From: Endocalyx cinctus
Taxonomy: Eukaryota; Ascomycota; Sordariomycetes; Amphisphaeriales; Apiosporaceae
DNA length: 64,000 nucleotides
Assembly: GCA_001600455.1 (NCBI GenBank)
Contig: BCKC01000001.1
Coordinates: forward strand, 186,001-250,000
Reading direction: 5' to 3'
The position numbers and the translations under genes were made by a program. Positions 1 through 10,697 of the stretch are shown here, one piece after another. Numbering within the stretch: position 1 is the first letter of the stretch; each line of letters begins with the position of its first letter. The notes beneath the pieces were generated by a model. It ran no database searches. It saw only the letters and a list, made by a program, of their open reading frames with translations, and was not told the DNA's origin.

Positions 1-362
1 TGCTTCGATAGAGGGTCACGGCCGCTGCATCTCCACAAATGCTGAAATATATGCATGAGAGAAGAACTGAGAAGAGGTGGAATGTAGCCGTCATCCAAAT
101 AATTCGCCGATTCCATGCAGTAATAGTGTATCATCCGAGAAAAAATAAAACAAAACAGTCGAAATAATCCCTTTCGTATAGGTATATAGGCACAAAAGAG
201 GAAGGAAAAAACCGAGCTTAATGCGAGCCGTTCGCACTATGTCCCGAGTCGAGATTCCTGTAGGTTTCCATATGAGCTCGTCTCCATTCGTTATTTGACC
301 ATCTGATCCGAGTTCAGTTAGTATAATTTTTTTCGGGAGCCGCAGATAAAACTTATAAAAAG
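1..362. other. Flank downstream of the WD40 gene
   Basis: No convincing gene is visible. It should hold the 3' UTR of the WD40 gene and possibly a missed last exon. The 91-residue open frame on the minus strand here lacks recognisable features. Confidence 0.5.
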
Positions 363-2693
363 TCAAAGCACATACATCTTGATCTTCCCGTCATCACCAC
401 ATGAAGCGAACATGCAAGGATTTGTGGGATTCCACGAGACTGAGTTGCACCGAGGTGTATGGCCACTCAATCTTTCGACAGGCGTCGCACTGGCCTTATG
501 CCATATGTGGACGAATCCATCTGGGCGAGTGTTAGCATAGGATACCTACTAGTCTGTTTTCTGGCAATCTCACCTTCGCTACCGCTGATGACAAAAGTTT
601 CGTCAGCTCCACCGAAACCGCCACGGATTATGAAATCACCTCCTGTGTGTCCGGTATAGGTTTGGACGGGTTCCCGTACTATCAGGTCAATGAGCTGCGC
701 CACGCCGTTCTTGTGATTTACTAGCAAGTGCCTGGAATTTTGACTGATCGCTACCGAGGTGAGTCGCACCTGGAGATCCATCTTCCAGGCAAGTTCTCGA
801 CTGTTGAGATCATAGACGTATATGTGAGTATCGTCATCCATGGCAACCAACCAATGTCCGTCGGGTGAAACAGCGATATCCTCTACTCTGTGACCACTAG
901 CCCAATCAAACAATCTCTCGCCAGATATGCTCCATTGCACCAGACTCCGCATCTTGTCGAGGGAACTAGTAATAAAAGACTGTCCATCCGGTGCCCATAC
1001 GCAGCTGCTGATCGGCTCCGAGAGCTTGTCCATCACCGCAATGCATGCTCCTGTCTGTTGTACCGGTCAGCGCGGACGTTCTCAAATCAATATCTTCAAA
1101 CTACTCACCTTAACATCCCATAACCTGGCATATTTGTCCTGGCAGCACGTGACTATTCGAGAATCATCCCAGCTCCAGGCTATATTACCAACCCCAGAAC
1201 CATGATCCTTGAGGTACGCAAGAACTTTGAACGAGGGAACCTCCCATATTATGGCTTGCTTATCGCCTCCAGAGCTAGCTAGCTTGGTTCCGTCGTGAGA
1301 GAAGGCAACTTGCCATACTTCGTCACCATGCTCATCTAGCTCCACCACTACTTCATTAGGGAACTGCCGCCGGTCACATTTATGATCTGAGTAGAGAGAC
1401 GGCGGTGTAGCGCTAGAGTGCCAGAGGCAGTTGCCAATTTGACTTGACTTAACTTGATGTAATAGTACAGCCAATCGATTTTCGGGGAGCATGACAGACG
1501 GCGATATGCATCCTATAAATCACGTTAGTTACATAGTTACATTCAAAATGCCGAATGATTCTCAGAAGGAAGAAAAAAAAAACAAAAAAACAGGGGAGCC
1601 GGGGCAAAATGATCTTACTAGATAGTTCGGAAAGAAGCACGTGTCTAGACTGGCCTTCAGCGCCATCCCAATCCGCTTTCGACCGTAGATCTTCCGTAGT
1701 CTGACACATAATTAAACTAGAAAGGAAATGTAGCTTTTGAGTGTCTTGATATAGGGGGGTGAGCTCGTTTCTGAGAACAGACAATGCTCGACCCGTGTGT
1801 CCCTGTTCGAGAAATTCCAGAAACTTCTGTTGGCGTATCCAGAAGCGCATCATACCACGATCGGCGCCGTTGATTAATACCAGCCCGCTGGTATTCTGAC
1901 CAGCCCTCACGGGAGGCAAGAGCAGCTCCTCGGCCTCTTCCCACGACCCATTTAACACGGCTTTCCTGAAGGATGCTACGGTGGGGCTTTCGAGTTCGTA
2001 ACCGCTTTCCTGGCTCACGTTCTGAGCAGCCGAGTGATATCCCATGTCGGAAAGAGCCTGTATTAATATTCGCGTGACCTCCTCTCGATCGTGTCCCCGA
2101 TATTTATCGGGTGTTTTTATCTTTGAGCCGTTTAGCGAGCCAGCGGGCTTGTGTGTGCCGTTAGTAGCCCCGGCACCCGACGCTGGCTGGTATGTCTTTC
2201 CATTTGTATAGGAGCGTGATGTGCCATTAGCCGCCGCCTGGCCGTCCCCGTCCGTCAACATATCGCTCTCTGCACGCCTCCTTTTCCTAGCGGGGCCGGC
2301 GTGAGTACGTTGAGAAGCAGTTGCTTCCGTCAGCTCCGTCTGCAAAGAGGTGGTATCGTTGTTATCGCTATCTTCGTCCGGAGCTCGCCTTCTCCGACCA
2401 AGAACCTGTTGACTGTCTATATCTGGAGACGATAACGGAGATGATCCGGGGATAAGGGGGTGATATTCCGCTATGTCGGATTGGATTTGAGAGATGGGTG
2501 GTAGAGTGATAGGCTGGTCGTCCTGAGTAACGGCGGGATCGGACTCGGTCACGGTTGTAGCGGCGGTAGTGGCGGAAGGATCGAGGGCTGAGAAGACTGT
2601 GCTGGAAGGAACTAGAGGGGTGGGCGGCGTGGGTGGGTGGTCGGAGGTGGAGGGGGCAATAATGGGAGGTAGACGGGGGTGTTGGTCTGCCAC
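363..2693 (-). CDS. LisH-CTLH-WD40 protein, Gid7/WDR26-type GID/CTLH E3 ligase subunit
   Basis: The exons are 1619-2693, 1109-1512, 574-1054 and 363-520, giving about 705 residues, close to yeast Gid7 and human WDR26. Residues 1-195 are low-complexity Ser/Thr/Pro with a basic run (RKRRR, about 136-140) that could be a nuclear signal. A LisH helix pair (about 202-236, containing DMGYHSAAQNVSQESGYELE) and a CTLH/CRA region (from about 239, FRKAVLNGSWEEAEELL) follow. The C-terminal half is a WD40 propeller with repeats such as GDEVWQVAFSHDGTKLASSG, SRIVTCCQDKYARLWDVK and NPCMFASCGDDGKIKM. In characterised fungi Gid7 belongs to the GID ubiquitin ligase that degrades gluconeogenic enzymes; that role is family knowledge. 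The splice joins are clean except at the 3' end. A stop at 363-365 gives the ending MYVL, but a GTATGT donor overlaps it at 370-375, so a further small exon is possible. Confidence 0.85.
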
Positions 2694-3462
2694 TTCGACC
2701 TGATTTGACTGCGGGCTCTGATGATTCCCGCAATCTGGAAATAATAATAGAGAATAAAATGGCCAAGTTTTGCCAAATCGATATCTATTCGAGTTAAATA
2801 GATCCGGAAACGAAGATGGAGGCAGGAGAGACTTGGTGGTTTGGTGTTCCTATTCAGGTGAGTAGTAACGGTATACGACAATATGTTGGTAGTAGTATCA
2901 TGAGCAAGTGGATATCATGTCGGGTGAAGTTACGATTCACAAGTAGAATAGGTAACAAAAGTCAAGCTTTTAATACGTCGTATCCGTAGATGGATCGAAA
3001 TTGGATCTTGGAAAGTTCAACATCCAGACAATCCGTTCTTGACCAGTTTTAAGAGCAGGAGTGTAGTAATGCAGCAAGTATCGAGGCGGGTAAGAAAGGA
3101 TATCAGATACCGGGACAAGATAGGTTAAGACTTCTAAATTAATTTTAACAGCTTGAATAATATAACGGGACGGGAAAGTAGAGAAAACAATATTTAAAAT
3201 AATTTTATTTCTTGGTAATATATCTCATCTTTTTTTTTTTGCTGTTTGAAGGAGTAATTTTGTTGTGAAGTTAGGTTGGAAAGGAAGAAGTGTTTAAGAG
3301 TTTATTCGTAAGGACTTAAGCTAGAAGAACTACCTAGAAGATTACCAGACAGCCAGCGTAATTGAGATACGCTCAAAGATAGCGCGTGGCGATCTGGTAA
3401 AGCCTCGAAGATGATAAGTAAACCTACCGTACTATACTTATACTTATTAGTACCCTAGGTGC

Positions 3463-4003
3463 TAGGTACCTAGGTAAATACATAATTTAGGTACCTGAAG
3501 GTGTCTTCTTAAGGTGGTACCCAGCAGGTTTTAGCCTTTTAAGAACCAACCACACAGCGGTAGCTATTGAATTTAGTGGAGATTAATAGTGTTTAATACG
3601 GTACTGTACTCTCATTATTTGGTTGTGATGGCGTAGTACTTTACGACCGTAAACTGTTGTTTCAACCTTGGAACGTTACTTTATTGAACAAATATCCTTC
3701 TGTACATATTTTTAATATTTAACTTTTTAAGAATTAACTAGGCGTTCATGCCTTCATATTCACGTCATCATTCCAAGAAAGAGATAGTGGACGTACGAAA
3801 ATACTTTAATATCTAGTCTACCTAGGTATTTTATCTCGGTCCTTGCCTAAGTAGCCATCTATTGTATGTACCTAGGTAGGTAAGTGTGTATTTGACCTAC
3901 GGAGTACTTGGAACTGATTCAAATATAGAGGGGTCATAAAATGGTACTGTACCATAAAGTAATGAATGATAAGAGACCGTACATAAAATAACCTAGGTAC
4001 CTA
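3463..4003. repeat. Cluster of TACCTAGGTA / TAGGTACCTA palindromes
   Basis: Copies read directly are 3463-3472 overlapping 3467-3476, then 3819-3828, 3869-3878 and 3994-4003, with a shorter AGGTACCT near 3489. Each is self-complementary. No known element is recognised around them. Confidence 0.6.
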
Positions 4004-4624
4004 CTCTCTATACAAGTACGTACACTAGGTCGGCATCCTGCATCCTTCGTTCTCACTTCTCCACCTACATACGATAACCCCGTACCTGATGACCATCCCT
4101 AGCCAGGGTGGCAGGTTGGCAGCTTAGTAGCGCCATTAGAAGAACAGTTGTATTGGAGTCTTGGGGAATTGGGAACACTACCCCATGACGTGGGAATCCG
4201 TATGCATGACAAAAAGCGCTATTTTGACGAGATAGGGAACTTGTCGGTTGTCAAGAGGTCCTTCGTTAGCCCATGCTGCCCACGGAATCCGTCATGCTGC
4301 ATCACGTCCCTGCACACGTATTTATCAATGCAACACAACGAACGAGACTTGAGAAATCGAACATCTTTTGTCTCTGATAATGACCGAAATTATCTTCTAT
4401 ATACATTGTTTCCATCCGTTCATCTTTGAATCTTCTAACCTAGGCACTACTAAGCTTATAATAAGAAGTGGAACAAGTTGACTTCGCATTCGGATAATTA
4501 ATATCTAATAGTTCGCCCGGTGCCCGAGTTCACCAGGCTATTCATTCAATCAGAATCTGAAATATCAACACTTTATGTAGCTTATCCAGGTAAGCAATCG
4601 CTGACATGCGTATAGGGGTATGAG

Positions 4625-4649
4625 TATATATATATATATATATATATAT
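4625..4649. repeat. (TA)n microsatellite
   Basis: Uninterrupted TA dinucleotides over about 25 nt in intergenic DNA, roughly 300 nt upstream of the next gene. Confidence 0.9.
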
Positions 4650-4945
4650 CAAGTTTTACAATTTGGAAAATATGACAGACCTGATAATTCATCAATTCAG
4701 CATGGTTGCAAGATATGCCAGGCCCCATCACCTAGCGGATTCGAAGTGACCCTAAACAAGTCAGTCATTCATATGCCTAAATAACAATTAGTCACAATTT
4801 TTAAGGGGCAAATTGGTCGTCATAATTTATTTTCCATCGTATTATTTCTAAGAAAAATATTGCCATAAGATAATTGTTTGGCTCTGATCGTCTATTCATC
4901 CGCCCTTGGTCTACCGTTTAAAAAAAATTAAAGAACATCGGAACG

Positions 4946-5497
4946 ATGTCACGCTATTTTCCCACCGCTTCCTTCGCGGAGGACCAACCCCTCGCAAAGA
5001 CCATCTTGGTCACGCACGTGCTAACCCGCGCCGCGACGACGGGGAGCATAATCGGCGGCGGCATATTCGGCGCGCGGAGTCTCCTCGGCCGCGTCCGGAA
5101 GCAGCCGATCTCGGCGTCGTCGCATCTGAAAAATCTCACCCAACCGCAGCGCTTCCTTCGCGTCGCCGGCGTAAGCACCGTCTATACCCTCGGCTTCGTG
5201 AGCGCCGGAACCGTCTACCACATGTGGGGTCGCGAGGATATCGAGTGGCGGGACCGCTCCTGGCGGCTTATGCGGAGCAAGGGGCAGCTCGAGACGGACG
5301 ATTGGACTTACGCCGGCATGGCCGCCGGTCTGCTGGCCAGCCCCGCTCTCCTAAGGCCTAAAGGCTCGGCTATACGCGGGCCTGGATGGCTAGGCGTTGT
5401 CGGCTCCGTGGGCGTGGGAAGCGTAGCAGGCACGATCGGGTATATGGGCTGGAGGTATGGTGTTCGCGGGGGCAAATTTCCCGAGGATGAATCCTAG
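4946..5497 (+). CDS. Small conserved-looking fungal membrane protein, unknown function
   Basis: This is an uninterrupted frame of 183 residues starting at an ATG with an A-rich leader (GGAACGATG). Glycine- and alanine-rich hydrophobic stretches lie at about 28-48, 73-95, 121-137 and 148-170, which suggests a protein with three or four membrane-embedded helices. Between them is a hydrophilic block with HMWGREDIEWRDRSW and GQLETDDW. The helix spacing resembles small mitochondrial inner-membrane or complex-associated proteins, and the fungal DUF1757-type family is one possibility, but I cannot confirm a family. Codon use is GC-rich and unlike the flanks, which supports real coding. The reverse-strand frames over it are shadows. 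Confidence 0.65.
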   Translation: MSRYFPTASFAEDQPLAKTILVTHVLTRAATTGSIIGGGIFGARSLLGRVRKQPISASSHLKNLTQPQRFLRVAGVSTVYTLGFVSAGTVYHMWGREDIEWRDRSWRLMRSKGQLETDDWTYAGMAAGLLASPALLRPKGSAIRGPGWLGVVGSVGVGSVAGTIGYMGWRYGVRGGKFPEDES

Positions 5498-5916
5498 GTA
5501 ACTTAATAAGTCCAGAAGAGGAGGTTGAGGCTTATATATTGACGGATACGTGCGTCCGATATATATACCACTTTGTGTATCACTATTAGCGTACATATAC
5601 GGATATCTGCGTGTACGACGGGTCACGGCGCACTGGAAATTAAAAGCATAAATCCATTTTGTCACTCAACTCATTTACTTCAATGCAACATAAACTCACT
5701 CTCTGCATCATTGTCCCACCGTAGCTACCACGAGTGAAATAAGTTATGACTCGCGATCGACCCCTCCTAACAGTTTCGAAGTAGATCGTGTTCAGATACA
5801 TTACACCGCTCATTTCATTTTTGACTGTAATCCTCAAATCTGGCTGAACCTTTTAAGTTTTCGATTCACAACCCTCTACGTCTATTCCTCTCTTCATATG
5901 AACATAGTGTGCATTT
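5498..5916. other. Convergent intergenic spacer
   Basis: It lies between two convergent genes and should contain both 3' UTRs. No gene or notable repeat is seen. Confidence 0.6.
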
Positions 5917-8298
5917 TCACAGCTTAGCCTTGGGGCTCACCAAGTCTTCCACTTTGGCAAATTGATAGTAATAATCAAGACTCTGCGGGTTGAGCAAAGT
6001 GCCGCTAGGTTTAATGATATGACCCGAGACAATCTGCTTTACGGGTAATTCGACTTTCTTGAGATTGACAGTGGTCTTGAAAGAAACAGAAGGTCAGTAA
6101 AACCATAACCCAATCTTAAATCAAAAAGACGAGGCGCTGAGTAAGGCAAAAAAAAAAAAAACATACCGGTATCTCAGGCGTCTCAAATATATACTTCGGC
6201 ACATGCCTCTTCGTCAACTCCTTCGCGATCGCCGCCCTGATCTCGCCATCCAACTTCGCGTCGAGCTTACGCCCGGGCCTCATGAGCAAGAACAGCATGA
6301 CGCTCTCGTCGACGTCCCGCGGCCTCCTCTGGCCGACGCAGACCGAATCGGCGACGCGGTCGGCGAAGTTGCGATCGAGCACGGCGTAGATCTCGGCGGA
6401 CCCGAACCGGACGCCGCTCGGGTTCAGTACGCCGTCGGCGCGGCCGAGGAACGTGAGGTTGCCCGTGGTCGGGTGGAACGCGCAAAAGTCCCCGTGCGCC
6501 CACGCGCGCGGGTACCGCTCGAAGTAGGCCGACCGAAATTTCGGCCCCGGCGACGAGCGCGAGTCCCCCCAGAGGAAGACGGGCACGTTCGGGAAGGATG
6601 CCGTCGCTACCAGCTCGCCGGGCGTCCCGTCCGGTACGGGTTTCCCTTCGGATCCCGGCGGGAGGAGGGAGTCGTAGAGCGCGATGGGGACGCCGAGGGA
6701 GGGTCCTTGGGTACCGCCCGTGTATACGGGCGTTAAGGGATTTCCTAAGCCGAAGCATCCGGCCTAAGAAATAGGAAAATCGGCATTAGTGAGAATAAGG
6801 AGGAGAGGAGAAGTGTATTAGTGACTTACTATGTCGGTACCTCCAGAAATGTTTTGAAGGTGGACGTGGGGAGGAAATCCCTTGTCGTAAAACCACTCGA
6901 ACTGCTGATCGGCAAGAACCATTCCCGTACAGGTGACATACCTCAGACGAGAGAGATCCGTAATCTCCCTCGGCGATATACCCGCCTTAGCGACCTCTTG
7001 AAGCCAGCGAGGGCTCGTACCTAGCTTGGTGACGCCTACATCTCCTAGGAGCCGGATAAAGGTCTGCAGGTCGGGCTGGAAGGGCGAGCCGTCGTAGAGG
7101 ACGGAGCGGGCGCCGACGAGCAGCGAACTCATGGACGCGAGATACATGATCCAACCAGTAGTGGTGTACTGAAGGCCAATGGCGTCGGGCCTCGCGCCCT
7201 CGTGCAAACGAGCTTCTTTCTCCATGCTCAGCAGGGCGCCGCCGACGGAGTGGACGATGGCCTTGGGGATCCCCGTCGTGCCGGACGAGTAGCAGACGAG
7301 GAAGGGTTCGTGGAAGGCAAGCCGGACTACCGGAGGCGTTTCCTTACCCCGACGACTCAGGAACGTGTCCAACTTCAGAGCACGTGGCACGTCGCTGATG
7401 TCCAGAGGCTCGCGGAACCGACGGATCGAGATCATGCCGGAAAAGTTGGAGCAGTCCTTCATGCCGGCCACAATTTCCCTCATATTCTGCCGCAGATCTA
7501 CGCGCTTACCATTATATAGAGCGGCATCGTCCATGAAAATGTACTGGCGATATTCATATTAACTTCCTAATACATCCATATGGGCAAAAAAAAAAGAGGG
7601 ACAAAGAACATACCCTGGGATTAACCTGTACAGCCCGCTGGAGAATACCCTGAACGCCCATATCAGTGGAGCTACTGCTGAACAGGGCACCTAACCAAGA
7701 AGTGGCATTAAATACGGCCAGCGTTTCAACGCTATTTGCGGCGACAATGACGATACGGTCGCCTTTCTTGACGCCAGCAGCATGCATAGCGGCAGCATAC
7801 TCGGCGGATATCTCTCGAAGCTGCTTCCAGGTCACATTTCGGATCTCGGAGGCACCCTCGCGGACCTCGGTGACGGCGATCTTGTCATCCTCCTTGTCTT
7901 GGGTGCCTCTGTAGCCTTTCGGGTCGGCCGGTGTACGCGACCAAAGAATATTTTCAACCCAGCTCAAACGCACCCCTTCGAACCATCGGGGGATGCTATC
8001 AATGGGCTTAGTCTCATCCACCACGGTGGTGTACGAGCCTTCATATATTATATTGGTGAAGTCCAGCGTCTCGGCCCAGAAGTCGGACCGTTGAGTTACT
8101 GAATATTGGTATAAATCTTGGAAGGTCTGTAGTCTGATTAACATCAAATATTCCAGGCCTTATTCAAGAATTCTTATTATTCACCTTTAAGTTTAGTTGC
8201 CGTTTCCGATTGACCCGTTGCATGAACTGATACATCTGGGTTTCCTTAGGATTGGGATGTTCCCACAGTTTTCGGGGGATCAGAGTAGTAGCCGCCAT
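5917..8298 (-). CDS. Acetoacetyl-CoA synthetase (acetoacetate-CoA ligase), C-terminal AKL
   Basis: Five exons (8185-8298, 7614-8126, 6830-7543, 6167-6763, 5917-6075), all joined in phase 0, give 698 residues, the usual length for this ANL-superfamily enzyme. The N-terminal region has the ACS-type lead-in (LWEHPNP, then RWFEGVRLSWVENIL). The AMP-binding P-loop YSSGTTGIPK lies at about 294-303 and SGGTDI at about 443-448. The C-terminal part carries GRADGVLNPSGVRFGSAEIY, where Gly-Arg-Ala-Asp and the arginine of GVR match conserved adenylate contacts. A beta-hairpin near the end (TTVNLKKVELPVKQI) holds the expected catalytic-lysine region. The family converts acetoacetate, ATP and CoA to acetoacetyl-CoA. 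The last residues are SPKAKL; AKL fits the PTS1 consensus, so a peroxisomal pool is plausible. It is followed upstream, on the same strand, by a dehydrogenase gene. Confidence 0.92.
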
Positions 8299-8842
8299 TT
8301 TTAGCTGTCCCTATAAGTAACTAATATATACGAACGCAGTCTAGATAAACAATAAATATGAAGGAAGAAGATAAATTTTGCTTAAATCAAATCAACTGTA
8401 ACAATTATACTCTTATACACGCTCTACGATATTTTCATTGAATCATTTAATCAACAGTCAGTGTAACTTGCTGAGCTTACAATGCAGCAGATGAGTAAGT
8501 ATTATTTGCCCTCGATGAGACTTGAAGGATCTTTCAGCCCGTACTACTTCGGCTCTACCCTTTTCCCCCGCACCCGCATTTCCCCAAAGTATCCCGCAGG
8601 TCTTTCTTCTTCTTTCTTTTTTTTTTTTTGGAGAGTCAAGGGGGAGTCATGCTCTAAATCCATCAGAAAATCTTCGAATTTATATATTACTTGTCGATAT
8701 AATGAGGACTCAGACGCACACGTAGATGGAGTACAGTCTTTTTTTTTTTTTTCTTTTTTTCTAATCTAGCCACAACCTAGGTCTAAAAACCTTTGAAGCC
8801 TATTAAATATAAAGAGGTGAACATTATGAGGTTAAGTAACCC
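8299..8842. other. Spacer between synthetase and dehydrogenase genes
   Basis: It should hold the synthetase promoter and the dehydrogenase 3' UTR. Two long T-rich tracts (about 8620-8632 and 8740-8760) are the only notable content. Confidence 0.5.
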
Positions 8843-9900
8843 TTAAATATTAGCACATACACCCGGTTCAATTTCTTCCAAAAGATCCAATAACTCCTCA
8901 TAAAGCTGTTTCTGAACCTTCTCACCCTCGGGGCTCCTCACAAAAGAGCTCTCCCTCCTAACCTTACAATCTCCCATATACTTCCCATGCGTGGTTTCGT
9001 AGTCGCTCAGGGCCGCGGTGACGAGGTTGCGCGATCCCATATCGGTCGTGCGGCCGATGAGAAACAGAGACAGAGGTAGGAGCCAGGAGAGGGGCCACGG
9101 CTGATCGCGGAAGAGCTGCGACCTGCAGAGGGCCGGGTTCACGGTGTTCAGCGTCACCTTGGCCTTCCCGTTCGCGTCCATCTCCCAGGCGAGCTCGCGC
9201 GCGACCAGCACCTCGAGCAGCTTGGAGACGTTGTACCGGTCCGCCATGTCGTCGCCGCCGCGGAGCGCCTCGACGATGGAGGAGGCGTCGCGCTGGCGGA
9301 AGTCGGCGGCGAAGTGCGCGTCCGACGACACGACGACCAGGTTCGGGATCGCGTTGAACTTGACGCCGGTTCGTCGCAGCGTCGGCAGCAGCATGAGCGC
9401 CATGAGAAACGTCGAGATCACGTTGACGGTGATCTGCCGCTCGTAGCCCTCGAAGGTGCGGTACTCCCTCGTGTTCATCGCGGCGTTCTCGATGACCGCG
9501 TCGAGACGGTCGAGCGTGCTCTCGGCTCGGCGGCAGAACTCCTTCACGCTCTCGAAGGAGCTCAGATCGACCTGCCACACTTCTACCCTTTCGCTGCTTT
9601 TACCCGTCGTCGCGATGATGTCGGCCTTGGCCGCTTCGCCCTTGTCCACATTTCTGCAGCCCAGGATAACTTTAGCGGCGTTTAGACGCGTGAAATGACG
9701 AGCCGCTTCGAGACCTAAGCCGGTGTTGGCGCCAGTCACTATGACCACCTTCCCGGTGCAATCGGTGTCTGGATATGGCAATGGGGTGAACTGCGAAATT
9801 AACTGCCCGATAGGATTCCTAATGACATGTGAGTTTTCGTAGTCTAATTTTCAAAGAAGAAAAAAACTACTTACGGTTCAAAGATGCTAGTAAGGCCCAT
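8843..9900 (-). CDS. Short-chain dehydrogenase/reductase (SDR)
   Basis: A 26-nt first exon (9875-9900, MGLTSIFEP) joins exon 8843-9818 across a 56-nt intron, giving 333 residues. This start adds the usual SDR lead-in NPIGQLISQF before DCTGKVVIVTGA. The cofactor loop TGANTGLG is at about residues 45-52. LVVVSSDAHF supplies the likely catalytic serine and YNVSK is the catalytic YxxxK. The layout matches the fungal retinol-dehydrogenase/WW-oxidoreductase-like SDR group, which reduce or oxidise lipid or aromatic carbonyls with NAD(P)(H). The substrate cannot be told from sequence. There is no signal peptide or PTS1. A start at 9781 (MPYPDT) is possible but loses the N-terminal segment, and the upstream join has consensus GTAAGT and TTAG ends. 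Confidence 0.88.
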
Positions 9901-10697
9901 GACTGACGGCAAACGCGATTAAAATAATTTTTGATTTAATAGTTGTAGTCGGTGTATGGAAGAATTTGAATGGCTGAAAAGCCCACATCGACAAAACATC
10001 TTGACGTCAGGGGTCTGGTACTAAGTATTTGGGGCAATACTATTATGCAGTGTAGCAGGTATTAAGAAGTAATTTTTGTTCAACTTCAAAAGTCTGTGTC
10101 CGTCTTAAGAAATTTATCGCTTTACTTACTTACATCCACTTATTATTTGTATCATCATATGCATCTTATCCAAAACTTCATTGTTTTTTTTCGTCATACA
10201 GATGACGATCAAGGTAGGTATATGCTATGTAATTTATAAAAAGCGACATCGCTATTTCAAGATGGTAGCTCGCTTCAAAGCAAGCCGAAACGGTAAAACG
10301 AACTATCCACTTACCCATCTCCGTGCCAATTTGTGGGACCAACTCCAATCTTTCCTATATTAGCCGCGGAGACCCCTCATTGCTATATACTTAGTATGTC
10401 CTATAGTATCGTGGGATGAGGAGGGACGGGTGTGGAACGGGATGAGGCGAAGATAATGACACGAAAATATGAGCTGAGCGGGAGTTTGTAGTTGAAATAA
10501 TTAGGTAGTATATTGCGACATTGTCTGCTTGTTACTACCTTACTTTCCTTTTTCCTTTTCTCTTCCCATTCCATCTTTCATCTTTTCTTCGTAAATAGTG
10601 TCAAACGGCGACTGTTTTGCCTTCCCCAGATCCCTATATACGTAGATAAGGTTAGAAAACAAAAATTAAGAAAATTAAACCAACAAGCAAAGACACG
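9901..10697. other. Divergent intergenic region
   Basis: It separates the dehydrogenase gene (-) from the DUF2264 gene (+) and should contain both promoters. A pyrimidine-rich stretch at about 10540-10600 lies just upstream of the + strand start and resembles a fungal leader. No gene is seen. Confidence 0.5.

Larger units (their letters stand above)
2694..4945. other. Intergenic region rich in TACCTAGGTA palindromes
   Basis: It separates the divergent WD40 gene and the small membrane-protein gene, so it should contain both promoters. No coding region is recognisable. From 3460 to 4003 it carries several copies of the 10-bp palindrome TACCTAGGTA or its shifted form TAGGTACCTA, one TACGGAGTAC at 3898-3907, and a (TA)n tract at 4625-4649. 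Confidence 0.6.

Noticed and set aside
9144..9685. Plus-strand frames over the SDR gene
   Set aside because: Antisense shadows of a clear dehydrogenase.
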